DNA of 64,000 bases from contig OX465587.1 in NCBI GenBank assembly GCA_950022655.1, positions 32,677,716-32,741,715 of the forward strand, read 5' to 3'. The DNA comes from Alentia gelatinosa. Lineage: Eukaryota > Annelida > Polychaeta > Phyllodocida > Polynoidae. The translations under genes and the position numbers were made by a program. Shown piece by piece: positions 35,478 through 49,100 of this stretch (position 1 is the first letter of the stretch; each line of letters begins with the position of its first letter). The notes under the pieces are model-generated. The model had not been told where the DNA came from and searched no databases. It saw nothing but the letters and a program-made list of their open reading frames with translations.

Positions 35478-38400
35478 CAGATTTCACTGCGCCCTCTAGC
35501 TCGGAACCAGCATAAAATCCAACAAGTATTGGTTAGGTACCAGCTCAAACCAATCCCACAAAGCACTAGAAAAATGGTGGCCGATACCTGGCCTAATATT
35601 TGCAGACAGGCTTCCTAGCTATGAATACTATGGAGAAACCAAACAAGAGTTAGTTGTGTTGTTGTTTATCGCACGACAGCAAGATCGCGTATTACTGCGC
35701 GAGGTGAAGCCCAGAACAGTAATACGCGATCTTGCTGGAGTGTGATGAACAATAACACGACTAACTCGAGTTTGGTTTAGAATTTATCCTACCCCACCTG
35801 TCTAAATTACTTCTACATTAACAAATGACATCATTTGTCAAGTGTATCCCACGAGAGCGATATTTTTCATTTTTCCGAACTCCAGACCGAATACAGTGAC
35901 CCAATGTTAAGCCTATGGAGTTTTTTTATTAGCAGTAGGATAAAGAAGCTTACCGTGTAATAGACATCTGGGTCGGATGGGTTGTCACGTTTTACCAGGG
36001 TTGTTATAAGTACTGGGTTTCCTACAGATATAAAATTTGTTCCTTTGACCGTCACTTCAATACCGCCGCTGAAACGAACAGCAAAGCAGGATCAGAGTTT
36101 ATATCGTGATCAGAGATTCTGGGAGATGCAAATAACTTTCTTTATTGAGCATGGGACATGCTCAGATATGCAGCATATTGCAAAAACTATCCATTCACTA
36201 TCTGCATGCCAACTCTGTGACATAGATAAGGTGGAGATCTAGAGGACCAGTGTCTTAGTGCTGAGCTGACTATGATCAATCACTACAGACCAAACCACCA
36301 CAACCACTTGTGCTTGACATATTTACCTACTACATCTAAAAAAACTATTATTCTGGTAGAATCCGCTTGGAGTGTCTCCCTCATATAGAGACAGAGTGAA
36401 CCAGACCTAGGCATGGAGACTAAAGAGCCCTGAGAGTGAGATTCTTGTACAGTACTTAACTGAATCCTGCTGATTTTTTTTGTGTTTCTCTACACAGATG
36501 TACTTCTATTCTGATGATTTGATTCTAGCTGTACTGGAAATATAATTTGGAACTGTACTTCCGATCTCCTCTCCCTGAGAGAATGCAATGAGATCACAAT
36601 ATTTCGCTGGTGTCAATCCAAAAAGTTCTGATCGCTGATGATCAGCTCAAACACCTGTGTCATATGAAATGTTTACCATGAGATAATGATGGTTTCCCGT
36701 TCACCCGCTATAGGTTATTAAGTGTTGGCCACATGTTCATATACACTACCTAGGTTAAGGATAAGTCATATAGACTTTCAGCATACTGCAAAGATCTATC
36801 CCTTCACTATCTGCGTGTCAACTCTGTGACATTCGGAAAGGTGCAGAAGGCCAGTGTCAATCACCAGAGACAGAAATATCTCATTGACTCACTGGTGCTT
36901 GACATATTTGAATCCTAGACAGGCAGTTGTGGAAATGGTAAATTGGCTGGTAGCAAGTGGGTTACAAAAAATGATCAATAAACTGAATGAAACCCAAACC
37001 TTTGTTATTTTTCTATAATTCAATGCTGATGGACACACCATCTGTTCCTAGTCTATTTTTAAAATTCATTTTTCAATTTAGGCATTGCTCAACTATATTA
37101 TGCTTACATGTGGTCAATGGAGATTGCATGTGCACATCCAATCTAATATGCATGTGATTATCCACCACTAATTTGCATATGTGCCACAGACCAATGCTGG
37201 TTTATACAAGTTTTATACTTGTCGGTGCACCCCTCTCATGAGATCTCACACTCTCTAAGCGGTATTCTGTACAAGGTTCTCACTACACTCTATGGGAGAA
37301 GAATTCTTTACGAACTAGGCTTAGAGCCTTGAGAATCCACTGGCCTGCCTCCCGTGCTAAACACGTACATCAAATTCCTATAATGATGCCACCTAGCTGG
37401 AATACTGTGTACTTAGCGCCCTAGTGGCTTTATTTGGACTGGAATACAGAATACCACTTAGAGAGTGTGAGATCTTATGAAAGGGGTGAACTGTTGATAT
37501 ACCGATTGCTTCCCTATAGACCCTAGCGTATGATATCCAAGGAGACAGAGACACAGAGAGGAAGACAAATGAAACAGACAGAGAAAAAGAGTGGACAAAC
37601 AAGTATGAGGGAAATGCAGAGAGATAAAGGGTAGGACAGATTGAGAGAATGAGGTAGGCAGAGTGAAAGAAAGATATGCAGTGACAGAATGAGAATGAAA
37701 CAAGGACTGTGAAAATCAGAGTGAGAGAAAAAGAAGGGTGGGGGGCAGACTGAGAGGGTGGCAGAGATGGAGGGAAAGAATAGGAGAAAGATGTTGACAG
37801 TGACAGCGAGAGAGAGAGAGAGAGAAACGGAGTGTAAGTAGTGGAAGAGGAAGAGAAGAGGTGCACTGTCTTCTCTTACTAATGTCTTTCTAACTGCCTA
37901 CAGAAATACACCCAAAATTAGCTATGCAAAAAGAAAGCAATACATAGATTTATGTCAAAGTCAATGCCAATGAATAAAAACAAAAATTCAATCCAAGCCT
38001 GTTGGTAATAGGTGTGTGATATTAAGCGGTATTTACCTGGCTGACTTTCTCAGTGGGAATATATGTCAGTGACACCTAGTGTGATATTTAGAAGGAAACT
38101 CATGAAATGAAAATAACTTGGTCCATACTCCACCGAGTTTGACTGCGGAGTAATTCACGAGGCAAAGCTGAGTGAATCAAGTAGCAGTAAAACGAAGTGG
38201 AATGCGGACCATGTTATTTTCATTGAGAGGGTATCTGATTTTATCCTGTATAACAGTATAAATTGACAAAGTAGATCACACAATTAGCCATTGAGTACTG
38301 GGCACACTACCTTCACGACCGTGGAGTATGAGTTCCTAAAGTTAAACCTATTGAGAAAAATCCGGGATGAGATAATTATATAGAACTGCAGAATCATATA

Positions 38401-41400
38401 AATACACAATACTCCACAAATTGGGATGGGCCAAAATTTAATCGAGATGAAGCCGAGTTATGATTACGGCCCATTCAAACGAGTGGAGTATTGTGTATTT
38501 TGTGGTTCTGGATTTATCTCACCCCTTTTATTGTTAAAGCCATTTAGATCTCTTGTTTTGACTTGTCTTCTCTTTTAAATCCTGTCCGCTGACTGCCAAT
38601 CGCCTATTTATATAGAACTGCATCAAGAATCGTATAAATAGACACTACTCCACGAGTTTGGATGTGCCTGAATCGTCATCGAGGCGAAGCCGAGTGAAGA
38701 TTATGGCACATTCAAACAAGATTCGAGTGCAGTTCTGGATTTATCTCACCTCTTCTATGAGGTTAGATAGTATCAGAATATCAGAATAGTTCGAATATAC
38801 CTAGTAAATCCATATGAAGTCATCTCAAATTCACTACGCCACGGCCGAGGCGTAGTATTATCACTTTACGGGGGTGATTGTTGAGTATTCTTTCCTTATG
38901 TTATTTCTATGGCGATGCTTGCACCAGGGGTGAGTTAAGATTCACTACCCCACGACCATGGCGTAGAACTGTCACTCTTCCAGGCTGATCGTTGTTTTTT
39001 TTTTCTGATTCTATTCCTATGGCTAAACTTGTTCCAGGGGTGTGATAATTTTTAAGCTGTATTTACCTGGCTGGCATTCTCAGTGGGAACATATCAGTGA
39101 CTGTCGGGTTGCCCCTGTAGAAGTAACGATAGTTTGTGGGCAGTTTCCTTGTTGTGTTAAGAAACAATGTGGCTGGTTGGTCTACCTTACTGTCATCCAT
39201 CAATTCACCAGTAGAGCAGTTCAGGAAGACATTGTTCCTGTCAATACAAGATAAAATTCAAGTTTGCCGTTCCGCACCACCATATATGATAGAACACAAC
39301 AAAAACACACACAAAACTGACTGGTTTCAGATAAAGGCAGGTTTATGCTCCAACGAGTTGATATGTAATTGTGCAAAGTCAAGGCTGAGGAGCATATATC
39401 TGCTTTTATCTGAAACCACTCTATATTGTATCTATTATCCACCTTATTCTGACAAGTGGCGCACTGATATTAGTACATATATAGGGATTTATTATCCACC
39501 TAATACAAAGTGTCCAATGAAAACACATAGGGAGTTTGTATGGACATACCCGGCGCATACGGATATGTTGTATGCTCCGAGTGGCGCATACGGAAAAAAA
39601 GTGCGTATGGAAAAATAGTGCATAATTATCATATATCATTTGTGCAGAAAAGGTGGATAATAAATACAATATAGACTGGTTTCAGATAAAAGCGTTTGTA
39701 TGCTCCTCGGAGTTGACTCTACGCAATATCCTCGCATGCGCTCTGATATTACTATGCGTCAACTCCTCGGAGCATACGGCCGCTTGTATCTGAAACCAGT
39801 CAATATTGTGTATGTACTACTTTTCAGTACAGTAATAAAAAGATGTTCCTGTAAACGTACACATCCGGATCCGAACACGGGCCCCAGGACGTTTACAGCG
39901 AATTGTTTACACCGAGCTGTAAACGTCCCGGGGCCCGTGTGAGGATCCTGATTTGTATGTTTACAGGCACAACGTTTTATCTTTACTATATACCTCCAAA
40001 ACATTCATATATTTATCTTATTTAAGTTGTAATGTGCTATTTTCAGTCCAATTTGGGCACAGAATGGTTGACATGAACCCTAGCTAGCTTTCGCTTTGAC
40101 CATGGAATGCGGATGTGATGTTGTCGCATAGCAACACACATAGCAACCTGCAGAGCAACACTTAATCCCGTTTTTTGACGCTGGAAAACGAACCGTGATT
40201 TACTGCATAGCTGTGCAGTTCCTTGTAGAGAGCAGCGTGTAGTAATTACGTCACTTACGGCAGTAGGTATTGTAGTAAAATCTACCGGAGGTTCCCGGAG
40301 GATACCTCAGGACATGTTCGGAGGGCCCGGAGGATCCAGAGGTACCCGGAGGGTTTCCTCTGTAATGCCCCATGAGCCCACCAGGTGGCGTGCGGGTTCC
40401 GGAAATGATCTCAGAGGGTCCCTGGAGGTTTCCTATATAAACCTCCGGACACCCTCCGGAAATCAGTCTCCAGACTGGGCTTGGCCCACCTCCGGAAAAG
40501 GCTCCTACACTCAACCTGCCTCCCAGACACCCTCCGACACCTCGGAGTGGTCGCCTGAGTGCATGGTGTATTTAATCATTATAGCTGGAGTTGTGGTTAA
40601 TAAAGATTCTCAGTAATGCAGTAAACTGGTGTCCTCGTTGTGTACTACAGTATATAGTAAATTACTATATACCCATGCCGTATATACTGTAAATACACAC
40701 TGTTTCGGCATATGACGTAAAAATACTGTATGGACCGCTGGTCCGTATACTAAAATACGGACCACCTTGCAATACACGTTTATTAACATATCGGTTGTTA
40801 AAAATTAAATTAATGATTTTTTTTAAATTTCGGGTATATAGTAAATATATAACGTCCAACCATGCTTGTACAAGTCACAGAACTCGATGATACTTTACGG
40901 TTTGTACGGAACTCGGCGTAAACGCCTCGGTCCGTACAAACTGTAAATTACCATCTCGTTCTGTGACTTGTACAGCATGGTCAGGACGTTCTATATAAGT
41001 ACATACCTGGCTTGGATCTCACATTCGGTATCATTGAGGAGAACATTGTGGACGAGCTGGAGGTTGAATCCTGTCAGTGTGACCATCGTACCACCAGCCA
41101 GGGGACCCTCAGTAGGCCAGAAGTCACTGGGCACCACCGCTAAACACGAACAGAGCACAGAGTCCATCCATTCATCTAGTCTCATTGTGTGTCAGGGGCC
41201 ATCCATAAAGTTTGTTTCTTTTTTTAGAAGTTTTCATTTTTTTAAATATCTTTTTTAGATATTTTATTTAGACTAAGTGGTACATCGATGCAGGCACCGT
41301 TATGAGCATACCGCTCAGTGCTTAGAAGTTACAGATATTTTCAATTCTTTTTTGTTCAAACTCCAACAATTTCGGTCTGACAAGACCTATCAATACAGTT

Positions 41401-44400
41401 TAGAATATAGTATTCATTCAGCAATGACCCTCAAACTACGACCCTTGCAACAGCTGTATAACAAACAGTATTATGTCCTATGCAAGTTATCTCTGAGCTC
41501 CAATTATTTTTAATAGAACTAATATGATATTGAGTTTATTACTTCAAAGTGGAGCAATGTATGATGAGCGTTCATTAACCCATTCAAGCCGGGTGATGCC
41601 TCAAGGCATCATCCGGTGCTGGCAGCATTTACAAAATATACGGTTTAAAAAAAAAAAAATTGAAAATAATGGCTTAATAAATTAAAAACTCTCGAAGAAT
41701 GTAGATATAACATCATATTTGATTTTTCCAAGTGAAATGAAAAATGATAATAACTATCACATGTCATGTCACGTGATCCCAAAACCAAATTTTCACAATA
41801 GGCCTATGTACCCGGCCTCTGGTGGCATACATTGGCACTAGTACCCGGCTCCATGACTGTAGCCCTGCCGCGGGTACCCGGCGCGATAGGGTTAAGGAAT
41901 ATCGTGTGTACACAATCACCGAATTCGGCTATACAGCCGTTCCTCCACTCAGGCCCGAGCCCCCTACTCCTCATTCTAATGGCGGGTGTTAAGCCGAATG
42001 GGCAGTGGGTACCATTTTTGTGTAAGTCTTTGGTATGACCTGACCAGGGTTTTAACCCCCTGATCTCCCATAATTTAGGTGAACACACCTACCACTTAGC
42101 CACCAAGCAGAAATTTTGAAAAGATGGACCCATCCACCCCTCCTCCCAATCTTTTATTATTCTTGGTGTACAAAGACACCATTGAAAATGTATGGGGACT
42201 CAGTAAACCATAACCCATTAAATAAAACCTGTTAGATACCATAACTGTGGTATACGGATTCATATCTGAGGTATACGGCCTCAAAGCTATAGTATATGGG
42301 AAAAACGGTCCTTTTGTCCCTATAGACCAAAGAAATTGTCCTTATTGCGATACCCTATGCTATGGAAATTCCTGGGTTTAGTTTATATGAAAAGATAGAT
42401 AATAAATGAAATAAACGATGGTTTTCTGGACAGGCGACTCTATTATCAATTCGAGGTTGATCTCGTCACCACTCGTTCACGCCTGTGTCAACCACTCATG
42501 GTTTACTACAGCCTATCCACAAAACCATCGTTTATTGTCTATGAAGGCAATGGATTAAGGAACAGATGTAAGTACAATGTGTTAGTCCCCCATCCCCCTA
42601 TAATATGTATGAACCTTTATGGATGGCCCCGTCTATTTTTTGTAAGTCCTTTATTTTCACTGGAGTATAAACAGCGTTCAACAGGTATGAGTCTTCATCT
42701 CACCCCTGATATTTTTTCTCCATAGACTTAACATTGGGAACTTGTATCTAACGCCTATTAGATATTTAGGAAAAATATCCAATTGGGGATTATATCACAA
42801 GTGTTAGCCCATTCGTCAAAACTAAAGGGTGAGATAAATTTAGAAACCCATTCAAGTTTAGCGTCAGAGGTCGATCCCATCTCATTTAAATCACTACGTA
42901 ATTCACGCGACCTCGCCTTGTGAATTACTACATGATTCAAATCGATGGGATACTATCGTAAAACTGGATGAGTTTTAATCTTGGCCACTGTATGCCACGA
43001 CTAGAGTTTGGCATAGTGACTTCATGAGGCGAAGCTGAGTGAAGTCTGGAGGCAAAACTCCAGGAGTGGAATGCGGTGGCCAAGATCAAAACGAATCAGG
43101 TTTTGATTTTATCCTAACCCGTCTCCTCGATTTTTGGAATATTACGTGATAACAACTATGTATGCCACTAGTGGCATATAAAACTCCGTATTCCAGTCAG
43201 CGTGGCATACGGAAACTCAATGTTAAGCCTATGGGATTTTATATTAGGGGTAGGGTAAAGGCTCAGCCCCTAAACTTCCATAGGTGTCCTCTATATCATA
43301 CAGTCTCTGCATTAGCTTAATAAATGGTTTTTCTTTAGTTTTCACCTGTATCAAAACAAGTACAGAATAAACTATAGTTAAATATTACATTATTTCTTTC
43401 CTCAAAATTGTGTCTTATTATATCGTTCTTTATCTTCAAACAATTAGAAAATAAAACTAAATTAGACAATATAGCCAGTTGAAATTGGCTGGATTCATAT
43501 TTCGCAGTGTGGGCTATGAAATCCATTATGAATTACATGTATTATGACTGCACCAAGCATCACAGAGAGGTTCGAAATAATGTAGTATTACTAAAAGAGA
43601 TGTTCTTCCGTCCATGGATTGAGTACATGATACGATGACATTCTAGAGTTGGTGTTGAATTTCCTACCTCATATGTGAATTACTATGTTCCTCAAAATTG
43701 GAAAGCATGATTGTAACCTACAGAAATTTTCAATGTATGTATTCTGAGTAAAATAATGAAAGAGCTTGCTCAGTTAAAAAAAAAGAAAAATAGAGAGAAC
43801 TTCTCATGACTTTGTGCATGCTGGTAGCTACAAACATGCCACCACAATTTCTTTTCTTCTAAAAACTTAAAGGAGAAATAAAGATGAATTTGATAAAACA
43901 TAAACATGATTAGACATACTTTAGTGAACATACCGTCAATAGAGATGGTCTGATTTATCATTCTCCACTTATCTACCGTTGACTTAACCTTCGGTAATTG
44001 GGTCTGATATCCAAAACTGGTCAGCACCAAACCCACTTTATTGTCGATCAACCTGGGAAAAGAGGATATTGAAACAATTCTAATTGCAATTTGTCCATGT
44101 TTTACCCTACAGATTTTTAAAGAACCAAAAATACTAGAATATGAGAAATCTTGGGAATACACATTTATCATTCAAGTCCCTTGTGTTTCCTTGGGTGCAA
44201 ATTCAGAGATTAGAACCAAACATTTATTTGGAATCAAGACCAATGTTTCAGTATCTTTTGTCTCACCCATGCCATCAAGGCATTATACAGGAAACTTCCA
44301 GGCATTATACAAGAAACTTCAGGGCATTATTTAAGTACTTTTCTGCAGGATATTCCTATACAGTATGCAGAAAACATATATCCAGGGATACATATGATAT

Positions 44401-46109
44401 ATCATATGAATGTATAAAATTATTACAGCTGAATACTAGCACTATGATATCTAAACAGCAAACTTTATTGTACAGCCTTCAAAGGTAATGAATGGAATAC
44501 TTCAGTTGCCACTATACCAAAGGGTGTTATATTTACTGTTTGTTATTCATTTTGTACCACCCAGTGAACACACTACATATGTTTATATTGGAAATAGGTA
44601 GATATAAGTTGGTTTCCAACCAGACATATTTCAAACGTTGAAAATATGTTTGTTTTGGTAGATATACACTGGATAATTCCCAATGTTTGGGCGACATAGA
44701 AAATGTACATAGATTTATGAACATAACCCTAACCCTACGTAAATTTATTATTGTACACAACATTAGCAACACTTTCATGGTGGTTGACATCACTTACAGG
44801 ATATAGTACATATTTAAGTTGAAACTCCCCCAAAATATATCATAGATAATAGTAAATGACTGCACACAGGGAAGTAATAGTGGTAAGGTTCTAGGGTTTA
44901 TCATTTCATTTAGTCCTTACACCACATTACAGATTAATGGAGATTAAAACGGGTGAGTATTAATGGGTAAATTCCCACTTTTTTTATTAGGTCCTCCCCT
45001 TATTGGTTAACTATTGGGGGTATCCAAAAGCAAGGATGATTCTTTCTCTCATATTATCAAACTAATACGGGGTGGGGTCTCTATGCTAAGCCTATGGAGC
45101 CTACAGATCGCTACTAAGTAGAATCCGGAAAACCGTATTATCCTAGGAGAATACAGCTTTTCCTGCCACCTGACTGGCATTATAGGAACTATTTTATATA
45201 AACAATGCACATAAACATTAAATTTCTAATTATTTACAAGATTATTTCGTAATAGTTAGTTGAAAGGTGAGTAATGAATACAACATAACCATGATTTCGA
45301 TCTGTGTGGTCATATTCCCCTTGTGGTTGACGCTACGTAATACTCCTCGCTATCGCTCGTAGCATTACTACGCATCAACTACGCTGAGAATACGGCCACT
45401 CAGATCAAAATCATGGTAATGTTGTTTATCCTACCCCTAATAAAAAACTCCATAGGCTTAACATTGGGTCACTGTATTCGATCTGGAGATCAGAAAAATG
45501 AAAAATATCGCTCTAGTGGGATACACTTGATAAATGACGTCATTTGTTAATGTAGAAGTAATTTAGACGGGCGGGGTAGGATAAATTCTAAACCAAACTC
45601 AAGTTAGTCGTGTTATTGTTCATCGCACTCCGGCAAGATTTCATATTACTGCTCTCGGCTTCGCCTCGCGCAGTAATACGCGATCTTGCCATCGTGCGAT
45701 AACCGCAACATAACTAACTCTTGTTTGGTTTCTCCACAGTATTTATCATAAAGATAACATGCTGAAGTCTGGCATCTAGAATTCCTTCCTGAGGCCAAAA
45801 CATATTCATGAATGTTATAGATTATCATAATCCTTCTTTCCTAGCAAATCTCCGTTAAAACAGCAGGTTAATATGTTTTATTATTATTGCTGTGGTAATT
45901 TATATCGTTCGTTATTGAAGCAGTTAATACAGATAGCGGAGTGGGTTTGTAACGTGGTATACATACGTCGACCCCATGTAAACTACTGATCCAAGTTCAG
46001 TCTCCAATTCAGCTTTAATCTTCAAACACAGCAGAAAATGAAGAGTCAGGGCCATAGAAGGTCTTACTGTTTTTTTTGCAGCACTTACAAACAAGAGTAT
46101 ATATATATA

Positions 46110-46142
<33 letters not shown>

Positions 46143-49100
46143 ACATATACATCGTTACTACGTTTTCAGACATTGTAACGAGTGTACAATACTTGTGCCT
46201 ATAATAAGCATAGGCCTCGGCCACGGGCAGTAATTTTTCCAAGCCTTACCGAGCAACTTTGACTTTCTCTTACCGGTACTTGGTTTCCCTATTCCTATAT
46301 ACCTTCAGATATCGATAAAAATGATTGTTTTTTTACCTGCGATAGCCCCAGAAAAATGGCTACCCTTATCGAGTTACTGCAACAGCTATGTTTTCGTCCC
46401 GGCGCTGTTTATATCACGTGGTCAGCCTGGGACGAAAACGTGAGCCTGGGACGAAAACATCAGCCTCGCTACATAACTCATAATTACTGCACTCCCAGCA
46501 GCGGTATGTAACTATAGAGGTTTCGGAAATGGGTATATATAGGAATACAGCTAAAGGCGGTATTCCACCAAACAACCACTTTTTCAACGTCAACAGACGT
46601 TCCAGCCGACCTTTCAGCCGACGTTGGTTGAAACGTCTTGGAAAATGGCCTCAAAATGCGTCGCTGCTCCACCGAAACCCCCAACAGACGTTCATGTGGT
46701 CGCCATACAAGCGTCGGGTGGGTTCAAAGTTCCAACAGATCCTAGCCGACGCCCCTGCCGTGGCGCCGACTCGTGGACGTTAGCCGCATTTTTACGTAGT
46801 AATCGAGTTCCCGATAGGCGGCGCGGCGTGCGGCAATACACTACGACGCTCTGAACCCGCGAAAATCGCTTATCGAGCGGAGCAGTGTGTCGGCGTGTTG
46901 GGTTATGTATGGGAACGGTCAGAAAACGTCAAATAACCGAGAAATTACACATTTGATCGAACAATGAAGGTAAATAAAGATAAGGATTGATATTATGAAT
47001 GTGTATGCACGCTATGGTGCTAGAATTCTGCCGAAAGTGTCGGAATTTTCGATGTCCGTTTGCGACTTCGGGTATCGCCGCGTCGGCCGCACCATGTTGG
47101 CGGCGTTCCCTCGCCGCAAGTCCCGGCAGCGCTCACGGGCGGGTGTCGTAGTCTTCGAATGTATCGGCCAGATGCCCAATTCCAGCCGATAAAAACCTAA
47201 TCAATCAGTTATTTCGGCCGACGCTATATTTACATCTTGTGGGGGTTGTTGGGGGTATCGGTTAGGGGATCGCCTGAAAATTCTGGTTGGTGGAAGCGCA
47301 TTTCAGCTGGCAGATGCTCAGCAACCGTGAGGCGACATCCCATCAAACCCAATATCCTCCAACCGACGTCTTGAAACGTCGGGCAGGAGAGCAGACGCCT
47401 GCTGAAACGTGTGGTTTGTGCTTCCACCAACCCGACAGATGATTTAAAATAGAGCAGATCTGCCAGCAAACGCAGCAACCGCCATATGGGCGCTGTACAA
47501 CGATTTTGTCTTGTTGGTGGAATACAGGCTTAAGGCCCGGCGTCCACCTACTACGATATGGCTCCGATATGGTCTACGATGCACCTCCTGATAAAAAATC
47601 AAAATCGCGTCGGAAGGGTCCCTAATATCGGGACATTTGACTACATTTCTGTGTTTAGACACCGATAAAAACCCTATACAATGCGTGGTGGATTGGCATG
47701 TCTAGACATATGTCGATTTTGCACCTTCCCGATATGTCTCCGATATTAACTTTTTGTATTGGTGCCATATCGGTAGGTCTAAATTTCTATCGTAGTTTAT
47801 GGACGCCAGGCCTAAACAGTTACCGAACAGTGAATGGATGATGGCCTACCGTTTGACAGTCATCTGTGTTGCACTGTTGCTCCACTGACCTATCTTCCCA
47901 GTTAGCTTCCAGCTTTCGCATAAACATCAGTTGTTTGGGTTCGGAACCTTCATGTGGAAAAAAATGGTTTGTGCATGAGATATTTTGTTTTACACAAGCC
48001 ATCAGAATACACATCCGAAATTGTGAGTGATAATTAAGAAGTGTCACAACTCTAGCCTTGCCCACATATTTATATAAAGTGTTCCATGTGGAAAATATCA
48101 TGTCTTGGGTTTAATAATTATGTCATCCTGCATTGGGATGGATGTAGAGAGTCAAAGGAAACATGGTAAAACATTGAAAGGCAGTTGAATTTCGTAAGAA
48201 CAAAGAGCCAGAATACAGGTTTTGTCCCCCGACCACCTTGTGACTGCTTCATGAACTAACAATGGCTCTGTCCCCCATAATTATGTGTTGCATTATTATA
48301 TGACACTAGTATTGAAGATCACCATCGTGCATTAAGTGCTGGTTCCACCAACATGATACATTTGCCGTGTTATATCTAGTTATATCTTGGTATATCTTAT
48401 AATGTTGCAATATGTCTTAATCCATTGCCGTGACACATCACATGCGATGATATGTCTATTTTTTCATGACGTTGTGTGTATATATATATATTTTATTTTT
48501 ATTAAGCAACTTTACTTTCAATAAATACAAATACTCAATTCCGTAGGGGTTAACATCTAGAATTCCCCTCAAATACATAGAAATCAAGGCCGCATGTCTG
48601 ACCAATCTGTCTAAGTTAAGTACTGCTTTCTGTTCTGAGTCCATTAACAAGAGTTGCTTGCAGGTTTAATTTTTTGTGGGAAAAAGATAGTTCCCTTCTG
48701 ATTTATACTAAGTATGTAAATATTCCTGAATATCCATGAAAGTCTTTGAAATGGATCTAAAAGTTCCTGTGAGGGTGTTGTAGCCCAACCGTGTATCAAC
48801 AAGCATAGAAAAGTCATGGAGAGATCCGATAAAATAAAATAAAACCAAACAATTGCAAACCTTGGACGGTGATACAATGAACGAACATGACAGTACAGTG
48901 AACGTTGTGTGTATATTTTTGTACTCCACCACCACGGCACCTCGCGATCTATTGCTGACATTGCATAAAAATTTACCTCTCGTCACCATTCAAAGTATGA
49001 TTTGGGCACACAGAGGTGGTCTGTATAACAGCGTATGGCACAGTAAGCCGTACATGATTTTTACAATATAGAGAGTAGAGCTCAGTAAGTAGAAGAGCAA

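Noticed and set aside
37393..37866. 157-residue Ser/Leu-rich ORF
   Set aside because: Antisense reading of a purine-rich tract, without domains.
48985..49080. Cys-rich candidate exon of the receptor gene
   Set aside because: The frame fits but no AG acceptor lies between the upstream stop and the Cys-rich stretch.
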